Source of the DNA: Oxytricha trifallax
Lineage: Eukaryota > Ciliophora > Spirotrichea > Sporadotrichida > Oxytrichidae
DNA: 64,000 nt
Reading direction: 5' to 3'
NCBI GenBank assembly: GCA_000711775.1
Contig: ARYC01017090.1
Span: 62,001-126,000, forward strand
The position numbers and the translations under genes are program-made. This document shows positions 43,901-55,657 of the stretch, one piece after another. The notes below the pieces were generated by a model. That model worked only from the letters and a program-made list of their open reading frames with translations, did not search any database and was not told the DNA's origin. Numbering within the stretch: the stretch's first letter is position 1; each line of letters starts with the position of its first letter.

Positions 43901-45239
43901 ATTATATAAATCGAAATTTCTCTTTCAATCGGTATATCCAAGCATCATTTTTATAAATATAAAATAAATTATAATGATTAAAAAAAAATATTCTATTTAT
44001 TATTAATTTTAAAGTGTTTGTTTAGATTAACTCTCTATTTAGATTAATTTAAATTATACATTAAAAAATTTGTAAAAATTTTAATACAAAATAATATCAA
44101 CAATTTTATCAATAATAATGAAGTATAAATTTTATTCCAGTTTTAAACTGGAATTCCAGATTTATAACTGGAATTCCAGGTACACATCTGGAATATTTTA
44201 ATCATATTACGGTTCCAGATATAAATCTGGAATTCCAGTTTAAAACTGGAATTTAAAAAAGTTCCAGATTTGGAGGGGGTATCCCAAGTTTCTTCAAGTA
44301 ATTTAAGTAAATTTTCTTCAGTATCCTTTCTCTCTCTGACCTCTCTCTGCAACTCATACATGACTTTATTGTGAATCTCCTCAATCATTCTAAACATAGT
44401 GTTTTAGGATTCTTCTCTTAACTTTCTCTCTAATTATAGCATCTCGTGGAATTTCCCAATTTCATCGCTTAGTTTGTTGACAAGAGATTAACTGTTTTCT
44501 TCTCTGAGTTTGTTCTCTAAATCTATCTCGTCCTAAAGCCTATTTATCTGCTCACCATAGGTCCTGTAGTATCTATTAATATATGGAATAAGAAAATATC
44601 TATCTTCAGCTTCTTCTCTGATTTTCTTTTCCTTGGCTAAATCTAATTTCAAGCCATATAGTCTCTCATCAATCATTTTTGTAATTTTAGCTTCACTTTC
44701 CCTGCGATTTTATCTTTCAACATTAAGCTCTATTTATATGTTATTATCGCACAACTTCAATTCTTTGGATTTTCTTTCATCTAATAAATCTCTTGACATC
44801 TGTTCAGTCTGAATACCTTCAATCAACTTTGAGATTTAGTCTTTCATTTACTATAGCAAAGAGTTTTAATAAATTTAAAGACAATCATATTATGATGAAC
44901 AACTAGGGATATAATGATTTTTTTCTCTAATTTACCTTAAACTTAGTTTCTTCGGTAAGTTGAGCTCTAGACATTTTATCATCAATCTGCTTAATTTTTT
45001 ATTCATAAAACTCTCTCTTAGAGGCAGTAGATTTATCTTCATCATGCATTTGCGATTGAAGCTTTTCCTACAGCTATTATATCTTCACTCTATTTGGAGA
45101 GACATCTACATTATAGTGTTAATATAAGTATTTAACTTTTTTGTAAGCTTGATTAATTACCTCTTGCAGATTTATTTAGAGATATTGAAGTGTTATGATA
45201 AAGACTTGTTTCGAGAGATTGGACTACTGCTTGTTTCAT
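40973..45239 (-). CDS. SF-assemblin/beta-giardin-type protein, split by a transposon
   Basis: ATG at 45237-45239 (MKQAVVQSLETSLYHN). Two introns (about 45108-45162, 44852-44936). It is then a nearly continuous coiled coil: KQIDDKMSRAQLTEETKFK, QISKLIEGIQTEQMSRD, ERQNRRESEAKITKMIDERL, REENSQSLVNKLSDEIGKF, REVRERKDTEENLLKLLEET. This pattern is typical of SF-assemblins, which form the striated rootlet fibres of basal bodies. The last codons (CIRVEKTIVNS, TGA 40973-40975) lie beyond a 3.3-kb element. Removing it with one CAAGTTTC copy gives LLEETCIRVEKT in frame. A possible 27-bp IES with pointer TATCTAT lies at 44570-44603. Confidence 0.78.
41266..42922. mobile_element. 1.66-kb fold-back element nested in the larger transposon
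   Basis: Two arms of about 815 bp (41266-42078 and 42108-42922) are near-perfect inverted copies around a loop of about 29 bp. The tips read TGTTCCGACCGAGACCCG inward, followed by C-rich GTACCCC repeats. The flanking 6-bp duplication is TTTATC at 41260-41265 and 42923-42928. No coding frame is credible; the Pro-rich frame in the right tip is only the GTACCCC repeat read as protein. High arm identity suggests a recent insertion or arm homogenisation. Confidence 0.88.
43067..43458. repeat. small inverted repeat within the 3.27-kb element
   Basis: GGGAAGTTTCCTGTCAAG (about 43073-43090) has its exact complement at about 43440-43457. The two are separated by AT-rich DNA. This may be another short nested insertion, but its outer borders are unclear. 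Confidence 0.45.
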
Positions 45240-45414
45240 CGTGTACCCAAGAGATGTTTCGTTTTAATAATTCATATTTTATTATAAGTTATTTTGAATT
45301 TAAATTAATCTAATTTGCAAACATTAATAGTCAACATTGATACAATGAGAGATCACTCTGGTTATTAAATAAGGAAGTTAATAATCGAGTGATTGGGTGT
45401 GATTAATATCTCAT

Positions 45415-45424
45415 ATTATATAAG
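45415..45424 (+). promoter_or_regulatory. TATA-like box upstream of the candidate structured RNA
   Basis: TATTATATAAGG just upstream of the GC-rich RNA-like region (about 40-50 bp before its likely 5' end), as in type 3 RNA polymerase III promoters. Spacing is approximate. Confidence 0.35.
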
Positions 45425-45462
45425 GAGAAAGATTATAATTATTAAATAGGGTTGTGATTAAG

Positions 45463-45730
45463 AATTACGGCTAAGCACTCACACAGATCCCATGTTTAGG
45501 ATCAGTACTCACTGCTTAGGGGAAAGTCTCCGAGCCACTAAAAATACCTAGAAAGTAGGGCCCTTGATTGGGTGGGTCGAGCATCACACCGGCAAGAATG
45601 AGGGGGGGCAGGGGAATGCGAGGAAGGGTAAAACTTTCTTTGGCGCCTTTGAAACTTCTCTAGCCTACAGGTGTGGTCTCGACTTTTAGCTATATCAAAG
45701 TTATGTAATTGCTGCACTTCCCGAATCAAT
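45463..45730 (+). ncRNA. candidate RNase MRP (or RNase P) RNA
   Basis: A GC-rich island of about 260 bp in AT-rich DNA with no good coding frame. It contains GCTTAGGGGAAAGTCTCCGA (45514-45533), close to the CR-I block of human RNase MRP RNA (CCTAGGGGAAAGTCCCCGGA) and at a similar distance from the putative 5' end. Further GC-rich helices are likely (GGGCCCTTGATTGGGTGGG; GGTGTGGTCTCGAC). RNase P RNA shares a related but shorter CR-I, so the two cannot be told apart by eye. The ends are approximate. It lies between two protein genes. Confidence 0.5.
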
Positions 45731-46080
45731 TATAACTTGAAATTAATCTATTAAATAATTTTATAAATAAAGAATGCTTCGGCAATCTCTTTGTGCAGTA
45801 ACAGAATTAAATCATAAATATTATAGAAAATTTTAATATACTTTCAATAAATACAAAAATGAGAATAATAGATTGTAAAATTACTTTAGATATGATAGGA
45901 AAAATTCACTATAATTAGTTGAACAATAAAATGTTAGAAGAATCAATAAATTAAAATATTTTATAATTGATAAAAACTAAAATATTTAATCCTAAATTAT
46001 ATAAATTTGTTCTAACTAAAATACCACAAACATTTTCAAAAATGATAATATCTCAATATTAATAGATAAAGTATCAACAA
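45731..46080. other. AT-rich intergenic region
   Basis: About 350 bp with no coding frame, RNA or repeat recognised. Confidence 0.5.
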
Positions 46081-46124
46081 AATTTTATCTTTGATTTAAA
46101 AAACAACAAGAGGATTACTGGGGT

Positions 46125-46900
46125 TAATGGAGCTCACTCTGATTACAACCCTCACCTGGAAAAACAGGCTTGCAAAGGAGCGCAACAAGGAATTAGTCTG
46201 ACTATTCTTTGCCGCTGGATTTGAAGCCAAACCGTAACAAACCTTCGTTCAGATTCAAAAACTTCAACTAAACTGAGAACTTATCAATGATCTAATCAAA
46301 AGGTAAAGATCAACTTCTGATTCTTAAGCTCATGCACTTAGTAAATGATGCTAATTTACTTTCGTTCTTCTGAATTGAAACCAAGTTGTTTCATTGAAGA
46401 GAATGTATATCTATATCTGATCCTAAGCTACACATTTCTCTATTCATGAATATTGAATGGATCTTAACCCTTTCGCTTTAGGTAAGTGTCTTCATGAATT
46501 AAACTCAAGCAACCTTTTTGTCTTCAGTATTCTTGGGTGTCCAAAGAGTGTGACTCAAATCACAAACTCAAAAGATATTTCTTGGGTAATGAAGCAAGAG
46601 GACTTGCTTGTTCGTATTGTATGTGTAAATGATGATAAACATGCACCACACTGAGTCATTCATTGATGATACAACTCATACACACCATCTTTCGACTGAA
46701 ACACATACAATACAAGAGCTCTTTTCAGAGCTCTCTAATAAACTATATATTTTGGATAGCTTGATATTAATTTCCCTTATAGGTAATGATAAGTACAACA
46801 GTCACTTGAGGAAGTTTGAAACTGAAAGAAAGAAAACAATACTTGTAACCATAACTTAATTCTAATAAATGGGATGCTTAAATATTAAAATAATACTTGT
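46125..46900 (+). CDS. unknown protein with several small introns
   Basis: Exon-like pieces joined by clear splice sites: an exon ending at about 46481, an intron 46482-46527 (GTAAGTGTCTTC..TCTTCAG), then ILGCPKSVTQITNSKDISWV and MKQEDLLVRI. A second intron (GTATGTGTAAAT..CACTGAG, about 46618-46654) leads to SFIDDTTHTHHLSTETHTIQ and ELFSELSNKLYILDSLILIS. Upstream pieces (FFAAGFEAKPQQTF, ELINDLIKR before GTAAAG) are likely earlier exons with an IES or frame change. Start and stop are not fixed. No family recognised. Confidence 0.45.
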
Positions 46901-47053
46901 TTCTTTTAATTTATTTTTGGATTTTTCCCCTTCATATATCCAAATAAACTTAACCACACATTAATCTCTAATTTTCATTATCTCTCTTTATTATCTACAA
47001 TAAGATTATCATAATATAATAAATGAAAAGAGTTATTATAATAAATAAATATG

Positions 47054-47995
47054 ATGTAAAAGTTCCTCGTTAAGTTGAACAAAAAGTAGGCTGCCCAGAC
47101 TTTCAAGTCTATGATGACTGGCCAGAGAAGTTTTACTAGGTTGACTAATTATGAAACTTCTCAACCTCCAGCTCTTGGTTCCCTTCCAGTTCGTAAGTAT
47201 TCTCTTAATAACTACGACACAATATTTATTGAGACATTAATTATTCTACATTAACATGACTCTCAACAATTTATAGAGCAACTCGATACATAAAACGCTA
47301 ACAGTAAATACTACAATCCCTACACTTTTGATCCACAGCAATTGGATTATCAAAATGATGTGAGACTTGCTGTTAGAGACGAGCTCCCAACTGAGATTGA
47401 TTCAAGTGATGTTGCCGAAAATCTTTATGCATACATGTTCATGACTGAGTTGACATGGCCTTCATTGTTCTTTGGAGCCTGGGCTGCCTTCGAACCAGAT
47501 GTAAGTATCAGTATGAAATGAATTTAACTACTTTCTACGCCATTACGAGATGCTTAATTATTTTTTAGCCAATTATTCACTATCCATGGGAAAAAGGTCC
47601 ACTCTCACCAATGTTCAGAGGTGAGCATGCTCTCAGAAGATATCCAACTGGTGAAGAGAGATGTATTGCTTGTAAACTATGCGAAGCCACTTGCCCTGCT
47701 TTCGCTATAGTCATCGAATCTGAACCAAGACCAGACGGCTCAAGAAGAACCACCAAGTATGATTTAGATTTAACCAAGTGTATTTTCTGTGGTTTCTGTC
47801 AGGAAGCATGCCCAGTTGACGCTATTGTTGAGGTAATTTATCTCTATGTTTTAATTAATATAGGGACCAAACTTTGAGTATTCTACATATTTCCATGAGG
47901 AGCTTCTTTACGACAAGAAGAAGCTTATTGAGAACGGTGACAAATGGGAACCATAGTTGGCAAGAATTCAAGAGTCAAAACACAAAACTCGTTGA
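47054..47995 (+). CDS. NDUFS8: NADH dehydrogenase (complex I) iron-sulfur subunit NDUFS8/TYKY
   Basis: ATG at 47054 gives a basic, Ser-rich mitochondrial presequence ([20 protein letters not shown]). After [20 protein letters not shown] come two 4Fe-4S motifs: [12 protein letters not shown] (CxxCxxCxxxCP) and [12 protein letters not shown]. These match the TYKY subunit, which holds clusters N6a/N6b of complex I in the matrix arm. Three introns (about 47191-47275, 47500-47568, 47833-47863) are GT..AG. Codons are GC-richer than in neighbours, as expected for a highly expressed gene. The insert [20 protein letters not shown] and the N-terminal extension are longer than in animal homologues. Stop TGA 47993-47995. 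No IES is seen. Confidence 0.93.
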
Positions 47996-48156
47996 ACTAC
48001 ATACACAAGTCTAGTTAAATAACATTAAGATTTAACATTTGGAAAGAGATGAAATTCTCTTAATTATTTAAACATTCAAATTCTCATTCTTTTCATTGTT
48101 CCATTCACTTATGCTCTTTAATTAAACTCTATTTTCTATTTCAATTATTTTCCAAT

Positions 48157-49617
48157 ATGCTGAATTTATAAGTTATTTACTCAACAGATCCTAAGAAAAC
48201 TTGGGCTGCCCACAGACCTCAACAAAGTATCTTTCAATCCACTAAAACTCAAGATGTTCAAGTTGACCTATAAATTTCAGGATCATCTCTCAGATATATA
48301 GATCAACTTCTCACTATAATTGTTCAAAGGTTTGAAACTCAAAATATTTTCCTTAATGCCAAATAAGACCTAGTCCTCTTACATTTAGAATTTCAGGCTA
48401 AAATCGAAGATTTATCTGCTTTGCAAGATAATGACAAGATACTATTGATTCCATCATCAATTTATAAAAACTAAGTTCAAAATGACTTGGCAGTCGAGGA
48501 TCTATAAAAATAAATGAGGCAATTCTACTTGCAATAGAAATCAAAATCAAACTTAAATCTAAGTGTTAATGATTAGCCTTCAATTTTAGAATTGAGTTCC
48601 ATAGACTAATCTCAAATTTCGATCATAGGAAAGAGCAACATATAAAATGATGAGGAATTTGATTAAATTTGCTTAAAAGAAGCATTAGAACAAATTAATC
48701 TAAAAAATTAAAGAGAAACTGTAAGTATACAATAACATTTTATTTGAGAATTTATTAAACTTTATATAGGCATTGAAAGAATATGTTGTAGTTTAGAAAT
48801 TCAAATTGAGAAGCAAGATGAGTTAAGATTTGAAAACTCAAACTCAAAAAGAGTTGTTTGATAGATTTGATTGCATAGTGACACCAAGTATTAATGATTT
48901 TGATATCAGATCTACAGATAAAAATGTCATGGTTCAGTAAATCAAGAGAATTGCTATTTTGAAAAAGTTTTAGTTAGTTGTTTCAACGTAAGTAAGATTA
49001 GAATTTTATTAAAGTAATTTTTTAGAATGCAAAACAATAAGATTATTAAGTTCTAGTGCAACTACAGTCCATATTATGACATGAGATATTTTTGCCCATT
49101 TTAAATTAGGTATAAATTGAATAAAAGTACAGGAGAATACTTTTTACTAGACTATGATGAAATGCACAATCACATTTTAAGCGAGAATCATCAAATTATG
49201 CCATTTCCAGTAAAATATAAAGCAAGACCCAAATATAAAACACCAGACTTTGAGTAATTCAATTTAGTATAAGGGAATGGTGCACTTGAGCTCAGATAAA
49301 ATTGTAAGTCAAAACTATTGAATTTAATAGAAATTATAGTAACACAAATGTGTTTTGAAAGAGGATTTCTTATAAAGCAAATAATGAACAATGAAACAAA
49401 AGGCATCCAATCGCTTTCATTTTAATGCAAGTATTAAATTCAAGCGAACAGCGAGAGAGAACTCGGCAAAGAAATGGATTTAAATAAAGGCTACACTTTT
49501 CGATGCCCCTTCAAACTCAACTATCATTTGTAGAAAGATTCAAATAATGTGTATTTACTTAATAAATTTGAAGATAGGCATATGCATCCATTAAAGTTGT
49601 AAACTTAAGGATTTTGA
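48157..49617 (+). CDS. protein with two WRKY-GCM1/FLYWCH-like Cys-His units, unknown role
   Basis: ATG at 48157 (MLNLQVIYSTDPKKTW). Introns near 48721-48769 and 48988-49024. A long polar, Gln/Ile-rich part leads to two similar units. The first is CNYSPYYDMRYFCPFQIRY..YDEMHNH (C..C..HxH). The second is FRCPFKLNYHLQ..EDRHMHPLK (C..HxH, with the first Cys from KYTF region unclear). This arrangement resembles the zinc-binding folds of FLYWCH/WRKY-GCM1/FAR1 DNA-binding domains, which are also found in Mutator-type transposases. No transposase core is seen. Stop TGA 49615-49617. The 3' end overlaps the convergent minus-strand gene by about 75 bp if both stops are right. Confidence 0.5.
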
Positions 49618-51954
49618 GATAATATAATTCGTATAAATAACATTCAATCTTTAATCAATCATTTTTTAAGTACAGTATTGATATCTTACTTTATCATTAG
49701 TTATGATAACTGAACTTTGAATCAATCTCTCTATATCACTTTTGATCCACTATTGTTGTTCACTTAATTTTTCTAGCATTTGATCTCTTAATCCCACATC
49801 ATGCACTAAATCATTAGTCATCCCCCATTTCTTGTCCGATCCTTGAGTATTTTTCAATCTTATCTTAATTTAATGGTAAAAAAATAGTGATGCTTACTTG
49901 AATGTCAGGGTTTAGTTAATACTTATCAATATTAGGAAGCCATAACTCAATCTATTTCTCTAAATTGAAAACTTTCGTTTTCATCTCAAAATTTTTATCC
50001 TCCTCTAGATGAAATAAGTTTGCACATTTTTGAAAAGCTTCTTTTAACTCTGTATGCTAGAAACTTATTTTCTTGTAATTGACAATTTTTGTCATTAAAT
50101 CTAGAGATTTTTATTCTATTTCGTGCATTGTCCTATCTAGAGTCTTCAAAAGCTCCTAATTAAGATCTTTTTAATCGTTTAGATATCGAGATAAATTTAA
50201 AATCAAATGCCTCTAGTATCCCTTCCACATTTTCTAAATTAAATCTGCTCTCTCTTTTGACCAATTTTGAACTTGCAAAAGAACTTCTTAAAAGCCTCTA
50301 TAGTAAAATAAATTGAAAATAAGTTTTTATTTACAATTAGATCACATCTAAGTTTTCAGATTTAAATTGCTCAACAAGATCCTTTTTAGATACCTTTACG
50401 AAATTCATCTGATTTAACATTAGTCTTCTTTATTTCTTTTTACTTTAAATTTTCTATTGCAAAAATACACTGAAGAAATATCAGAAATTAACTTAAATGC
50501 AAATATGAAATTTAACAATACTAAAATTAAATCATCTAGGAGTCAATAGCTTTAAATAGCTCTTCTTTATTATCATTTCCATTATTTTTATCAACATTCT
50601 AGTAAATTTTGTTGCTAATTTAATTAACCTCTTCTACAACTGCATTTATGTGAGTAATAAATTCCGTGCTTTTCTTAAAAGTCTTTTATTTTTATAGTCT
50701 ATCTTTTCCATCAATTTACTATTTTTAAGAAGAGTAAGCAGTTAATTCCTTTAAGTAAGATCTACAATTATCTTTCTCAAATTCTTGCTTTATGTTAGAA
50801 TAATTTTCTAGATTCTAAAATATATCAACTGAATTTTCGTAGCCTTATTCTTGAGTTTAATCAATGTCAAAATGCCTAAATGAATATTTATTTTATTAAT
50901 TTATTAATAGACTAAATAAAATCCTTTAAACTTACCTCTTATCAAGCTGTTATTTGCACACATTAATAAACTAGTTAAATCTGTAGACTTTCTCATCTGG
51001 ATTCACAATAATTTTTCAATCACTTTTTTTATCAATTTTTCTGTTTGATCCCAGCGGACTTATCAAAGAATTCTAAATATTATGAGGAGATATTTGAGAT
51101 TTATTTTCTTTGAAATTATCATGTTTACTTTTTGCTTCTAGAAAATCATTAACCCCAATCTCATTATTTAGCATTAAATCAATTGCTTTGTTTAGCTAAG
51201 TCTGTTCGAAAGATTCACAACTGCTATGATAACTTTGATAAATTTTCTATTTCGAGATTTACTTAGACTTTGCCATTTTATCTTGCTTAAGTTTACAGAA
51301 AGTTGACCTTGGATTAAGCGAATTTTAGTTGTTGGAGATATTTTATGAGGATTAATGGCGATAGTTCAGATGAGTAGAATCAATTATTCCTTCAGATTAG
51401 TCTTCTTTAATTTGAGTAAATTCCTTCACTTCTATACTATAAGTTTCATTGCTGCCTTATTTAACGAAAAATTTGTTTGGTGAATCTTTGGAGTTATTCT
51501 CTATGTATTAGGTCTTTTGAAAGTTAAAGTTTTTCTTAAATTTAGAGGAAGGTTTTTGTATGGGAGTAAGACTATTATGATGCAGATTGGTTAGCATTTT
51601 AATGTCTTTCTTTGCATCCTGAGTTATGCTTTCTCCTATCTTATATAAACTCTTATTGAGATAATTGCTAGATACATCTTCCTAGAGACCGATTTAAATG
51701 GGTTGAAGAGAGAAGAATTGTTGCTAAGTTTAATTGAAGTTTATGGCTTTAGGAGTTGAGTTTTTAATCATTATACTTGAAGGATCTGTATCTATGATAC
51801 TAGTGGATTACTTTAATTATAGTTTCTAAATTTAATTTGGTTATTTTTGTACAGAACTTTTCTTGAAGCTTATCTATTTTGAGGCATCATATACTATAGA
51901 AGCTTCATTTAGCAACATAGATTCTTCGCTTAAGCTGTGTACTCTCCTTTTCAT
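49540..51954 (-). CDS. large unknown coiled-coil protein
   Basis: ATG at 51952-51954 (MKRRVHSLSEESMLLNEA). The Ser/Gln-rich N-terminal half runs through in-frame TAA/TAG. Then come FNQFINVCKQQLDKR, an intron near 50882-50938, QEFEKDNCRSYLKELTAYS and helical regions (QKMWKGYQRHLILNLSRYL, KKISFQHTELKEAFQKC, LSEQQQWIKSDIERLIQ). Probable IES or small inserts lie near 51015-51040 (GAT repeat) and 50330-50540. Another intron is near 49865-49900. Stop TGA 49540-49542 by open frame, perhaps earlier. No domain beyond coiled coil; a cytoskeletal role is only a guess. Confidence 0.55.
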
Positions 51955-53174
51955 GAATATTACATTTCTATCTCTACCTTGAATTATAATTTAAATAGAT
52001 AAAGATCTTGTGAGTTGTCCATTTCTGTTGAAATTTCTCGTTTTCAAAATTAAAATAAGAAATATAGTTTTCTTGAAATATTTTATTTATGAAACGAGCT
52101 TTTAGTTTAATACATTCTTTGCCCAACTTATAAAGTTTAGTTTTAATCGTCTTTTTCAATAATTTGACTGTTGAAAGTTTATAATTTGTGATTGATTGCA
52201 GAATTGTTAATATTTTTGAGTCTTTTGTTCAGTTTTTATCCAGTAGGTATTCCAATTTTATTGTGTCCTTTAGATGGTATTTTACTTTATTATGAATTTT
52301 TCATGCCTGTACTACTTCTAAATCTATTATTTATTCCTACGTATTCTTAACTCAAATTATTAGATTTAAAAATATACACTTAAAAAAATTAACAAATAAA
52401 AATTAATTGATAGTCCTTTTTTCTAAAAATTCTTTATTTCCTATATTAATCCTATGATTTTACTATAAATAAAATTAAAATTAGATTAAGATTAGCTGTT
52501 ATGTGGGATGTCCCCAGAGGAGTGAGATCTTAAGGGATAACTGTTATTTAAAAACTTTTAAATAAAATTTCTCATCACTACCCCTGAAGCTATAGAATTC
52601 AAGTGCAAATATTGAGATAGGTTTTTAAATTTCTAAGAATCCATGAAAGTTTCATTTGAAGACAAGGGCTATTACTTAGAATTACTAATAGTTGCCATTT
52701 GTTACTTTTATTACATAAATAAAATAACATGAGAACATATATATTAAAATTATTAAATAAAAAATCAAATATTATTATCGATTAATTCATAAGATTGCAA
52801 TACATCCTATAAAGACAAATGATTAAATTAATTAATTATAAATTCTTCATTTTTATTTAGATGGATTTTACTATTTTTAGATTTATTTATAATTTCTTCA
52901 GATTAATTTTGATTTTACAATAAAGTCTTATAAAAAATGTATTATAAAAAGTTTAATGTACTTATGTTTATTTTGATTTGTCAGTGATTTTGCTTAAAAT
53001 ATTAAAATAATATATAAGATAAATATTTCCTTAAATTATTATATTTTTACACTAAAAAGGGCTTTTATTTATAGTTCCCATAAACTAATCCAAAATCTAT
53101 TTTCATATATCGATTAAGAATACAATCATTAGAAGGCAATCAAGTTTTATCATATTCATAAGTACAAACAATAA
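51955..53174. other. long AT-rich interval with possible coding scraps
   Basis: Mostly AT-rich and without sustained coding. Two short codon-like pieces occur at about 52500-52735 (MWDVPRGVRSQGITVIQKLL; MKVSFEDKGYYLELLIVAI) with no partner found. They could be isolated macronuclear-destined segments or chance frames. Confidence 0.4.
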
Positions 53175-55542
53175 ATGGCTTTAATAAGGTAGATAAATGC
53201 CAGTCGGTCGCAGGATATGCCACTGCAAGAAGCATTTCAAGCTATATTAACATCTCATAACTCATCTATTAAAGATGAAAATGCATTAATTTAAGCTCTT
53301 TACTCAATTATTAAGTAAAATTTTACTCATTAAAACTCTTTTTTTATTATTAGGAATGTTAGAAGAAAGGATAAAAGCAAGGAAAAAATTATAAACATAT
53401 TATTTTAATTTATTATGACAGAGAATATAACGAATACTGGCTTATTAAAAATATATAATTTAATGAACAATTCTCAATCCTAAAGTAAGTTACTTCATCA
53501 AAGCCTAAAATAAATTTGAGAAATTAACTAAAATTGAATTATTTTAAGCTAATTTATTTTTAAATTAGAAATACGAAAGTTATCTGGAAGGCTTTTGTGT
53601 GAACTGACTTTTTTCTCAGACTTCAATCAGCATTACCTCACCGATTTATTTAACTTTTCGCCTTAAAACGGAAAGGTATGTTTAAATCATACTATACCAG
53701 AGTTAATCAAATAATAAATAAAACAGGATCCTAAATTTCTAATGTAAATAAAAAGTTTCCAGAATTAGACCCTTATTAATTAGCAATCAAAATAATAAAG
53801 TAAAACAGTCTCAGAAGTATAAGATTTGTAAAGATATTGGTGTTTCCCATCCTATTAAAGTGAAAAAATAGTGAATAATTTTAATTCTAAAGATTTAAAT
53901 CGCTCAATAACTCCAAATAGTAGAGGGCAAGTAAATTAAATCGAGAGTGAAACTCTTGAAGACTATTTAAACTTTCCAGATCCTTAGTAATACATGATAG
54001 GATTCTTAAGTGGAGGAATGTAAAACAATCACAAGTAATCAATGTAAAATCCATTTTCATAGACTTAAATAATAGAAAATCATAAGAAAAGTACAAATAT
54101 GTCGAATATTCAAGAAAGCGGAAGAGTTAGTAAGTAAGCCTAAAAAATGGAAACTATTTAAGAAATTTCAAGCGCATAATGGTACTAAACTCTTTCTAAT
54201 AAAATAAACAAAGAATTCAAAGATGATGTTAAAGGACATAAGAAAAATTAATTTTCAATCTAAGAATAAACTTAAAAGAAGTAAACTTAAATTTATGAGG
54301 GAAATTCTCGAAAGAGCATAGCGAATTCAGAAAATGAAAGCTAAGATTCCCCATAAACTTTTAATCATTTACTTAAAAAGCTGAATAAACCAGAGATGCT
54401 ACTTATCAATCATTTACAAAATCAAATTAAACAATACTATCCCGACTAAATAAAGAACTATAAATGGCTTTAGTAAGAGCTTGGCTTAAGTGATACTTAG
54501 TCTTCTAATTTAAGAAAAAGCATAGAAGAAACTAATAGAGAAATAGCGCAACTCTCTCAGAGTTATTAAGTAGGTTCTAGAAAGTAGAGTGATAACTAAA
54601 TTCACCTTCCTGTTTCATTAAAAGCTAAGATGAAGAATTTGATTCAAACACTAGAGAAGGAACAAAACATGAAAAAGAGGCCAAGCTCATAGCAAACTGA
54701 AATTGAGAAAATCTCACTAATGAAAACTTAAACAGTTAAAATGACTTAGTAAAGAGATTCAAGTGTTAGACCTAATTCAATTTCAAGCAACCAAACCAAG
54801 TTAAGTGAACAGCAAAAGTCAAAGAATCAAAACTATCATCTCTCCACTTAGAGCCAATCTCCTAGATAGAAAATGAATCTGTCTTAGACAACATAGCTTT
54901 ATAAACCTTAACTCTAAAGACCAATTACCCCGTTGTTAATCTCTCATAAACGGTAGTAGACTCAATAGTAAAATTATAGTAAAGAATCAACAAGGAAAAT
55001 TGATAGCAGTGAGTCGGAAAGAGCCAATAGCTATGGTGGTTCGTTTACTCCGCAGAGTGGTTTAATTGAAATTAAGTCTTTGATGACATAAAAATAAAGA
55101 AATATGGGAGGGATGCCTAAATAGCAAACACTGGATGAAAGAGTAGTGAGAAATACTAAAAGACAAATGAATGAAATTTAAGGGAGATAAGCGAGTTCTG
55201 GATCAGGATCAACATAAAGATAAAGCTATTAAATAAGCTAAAATACTTTTCTAAATTCTTTTAATTACAGAATTTTTAAACTATTAGCAAACATAGAATT
55301 TCTCAACAAAATCTGCCTATGTCCAAGTCTTAGACAAAATGAAAAGTCAACTTAAAAAGAATAACCTTTTAACAACTCAAAGTTTTGAAAAGTCATAGAA
55401 ATTAAAACGTAACCTAAATGATTATATAAATAGTAATAACTAAGATTAACCTGTAATAAATTTAACTACCTCTTCTAGAGAGTCATCAAATAAACCTGCA
55501 ATAGTAAGTGCAACCTAAGATTTTGTTCAGTTTTTTAATTGA
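53175..55542 (+). CDS. unknown protein: helical N-terminus, long Gln/Ser/Lys-rich tail
   Basis: ATG at 53175 (MALIRQINASRSQDMPLQEA). The first about 120 residues look like helical repeats (FQAILTSHNSSIKDENALI, KIINILFQFIMTENI, CELTFFSDFNQHYLTDLF). Introns are seen near 53315-53354, 53487-53571 and 53676-53726. The rest is a single long frame rich in TAA/TAG Gln codons and Ser/Lys. Near 55250-55290 the frame changes at an intron or IES into STKSAYVQVLDKMKSQLKKN. Stop TGA 55540-55542. No family recognised. It lies 115 bp upstream of the p25-alpha gene on the same strand. Confidence 0.6.
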
Positions 55543-55657
55543 GTTTAAATAAATTATTTACTATCATTACAAAAAGAAAATTTAATTAGACTGATTGAGT
55601 TAAATTTGTGCATAATAAACCCAAACTGATTCTTAATATTTAACTTCAAATTTAAAT

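Larger units (their letters stand above)
41015..44284. mobile_element. 3.27-kb non-autonomous DNA transposon with 8-bp target duplication
   Basis: Terminal inverted repeats begin GGATACCCCCTCCAAATC (41015 inward and 44284 inward). The target duplication is CAAGTTTC at 41007-41014 and 44285-44292. Both ends carry subterminal copies of the palindrome CTGGAATTCCAG (three full copies on each side). No transposase frame is seen. The interior is AT-rich and holds a nested fold-back element (41266-42922). The family is not identified: an 8-bp duplication is typical of hAT or P elements, but the end sequence does not match their usual ends. It lies in an SF-assemblin exon. Confidence 0.85.

Noticed and set aside
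45538-45729. Minus-strand 63-codon open frame
   Set aside because: It lies within the GC-rich candidate RNA; no family, no start context.
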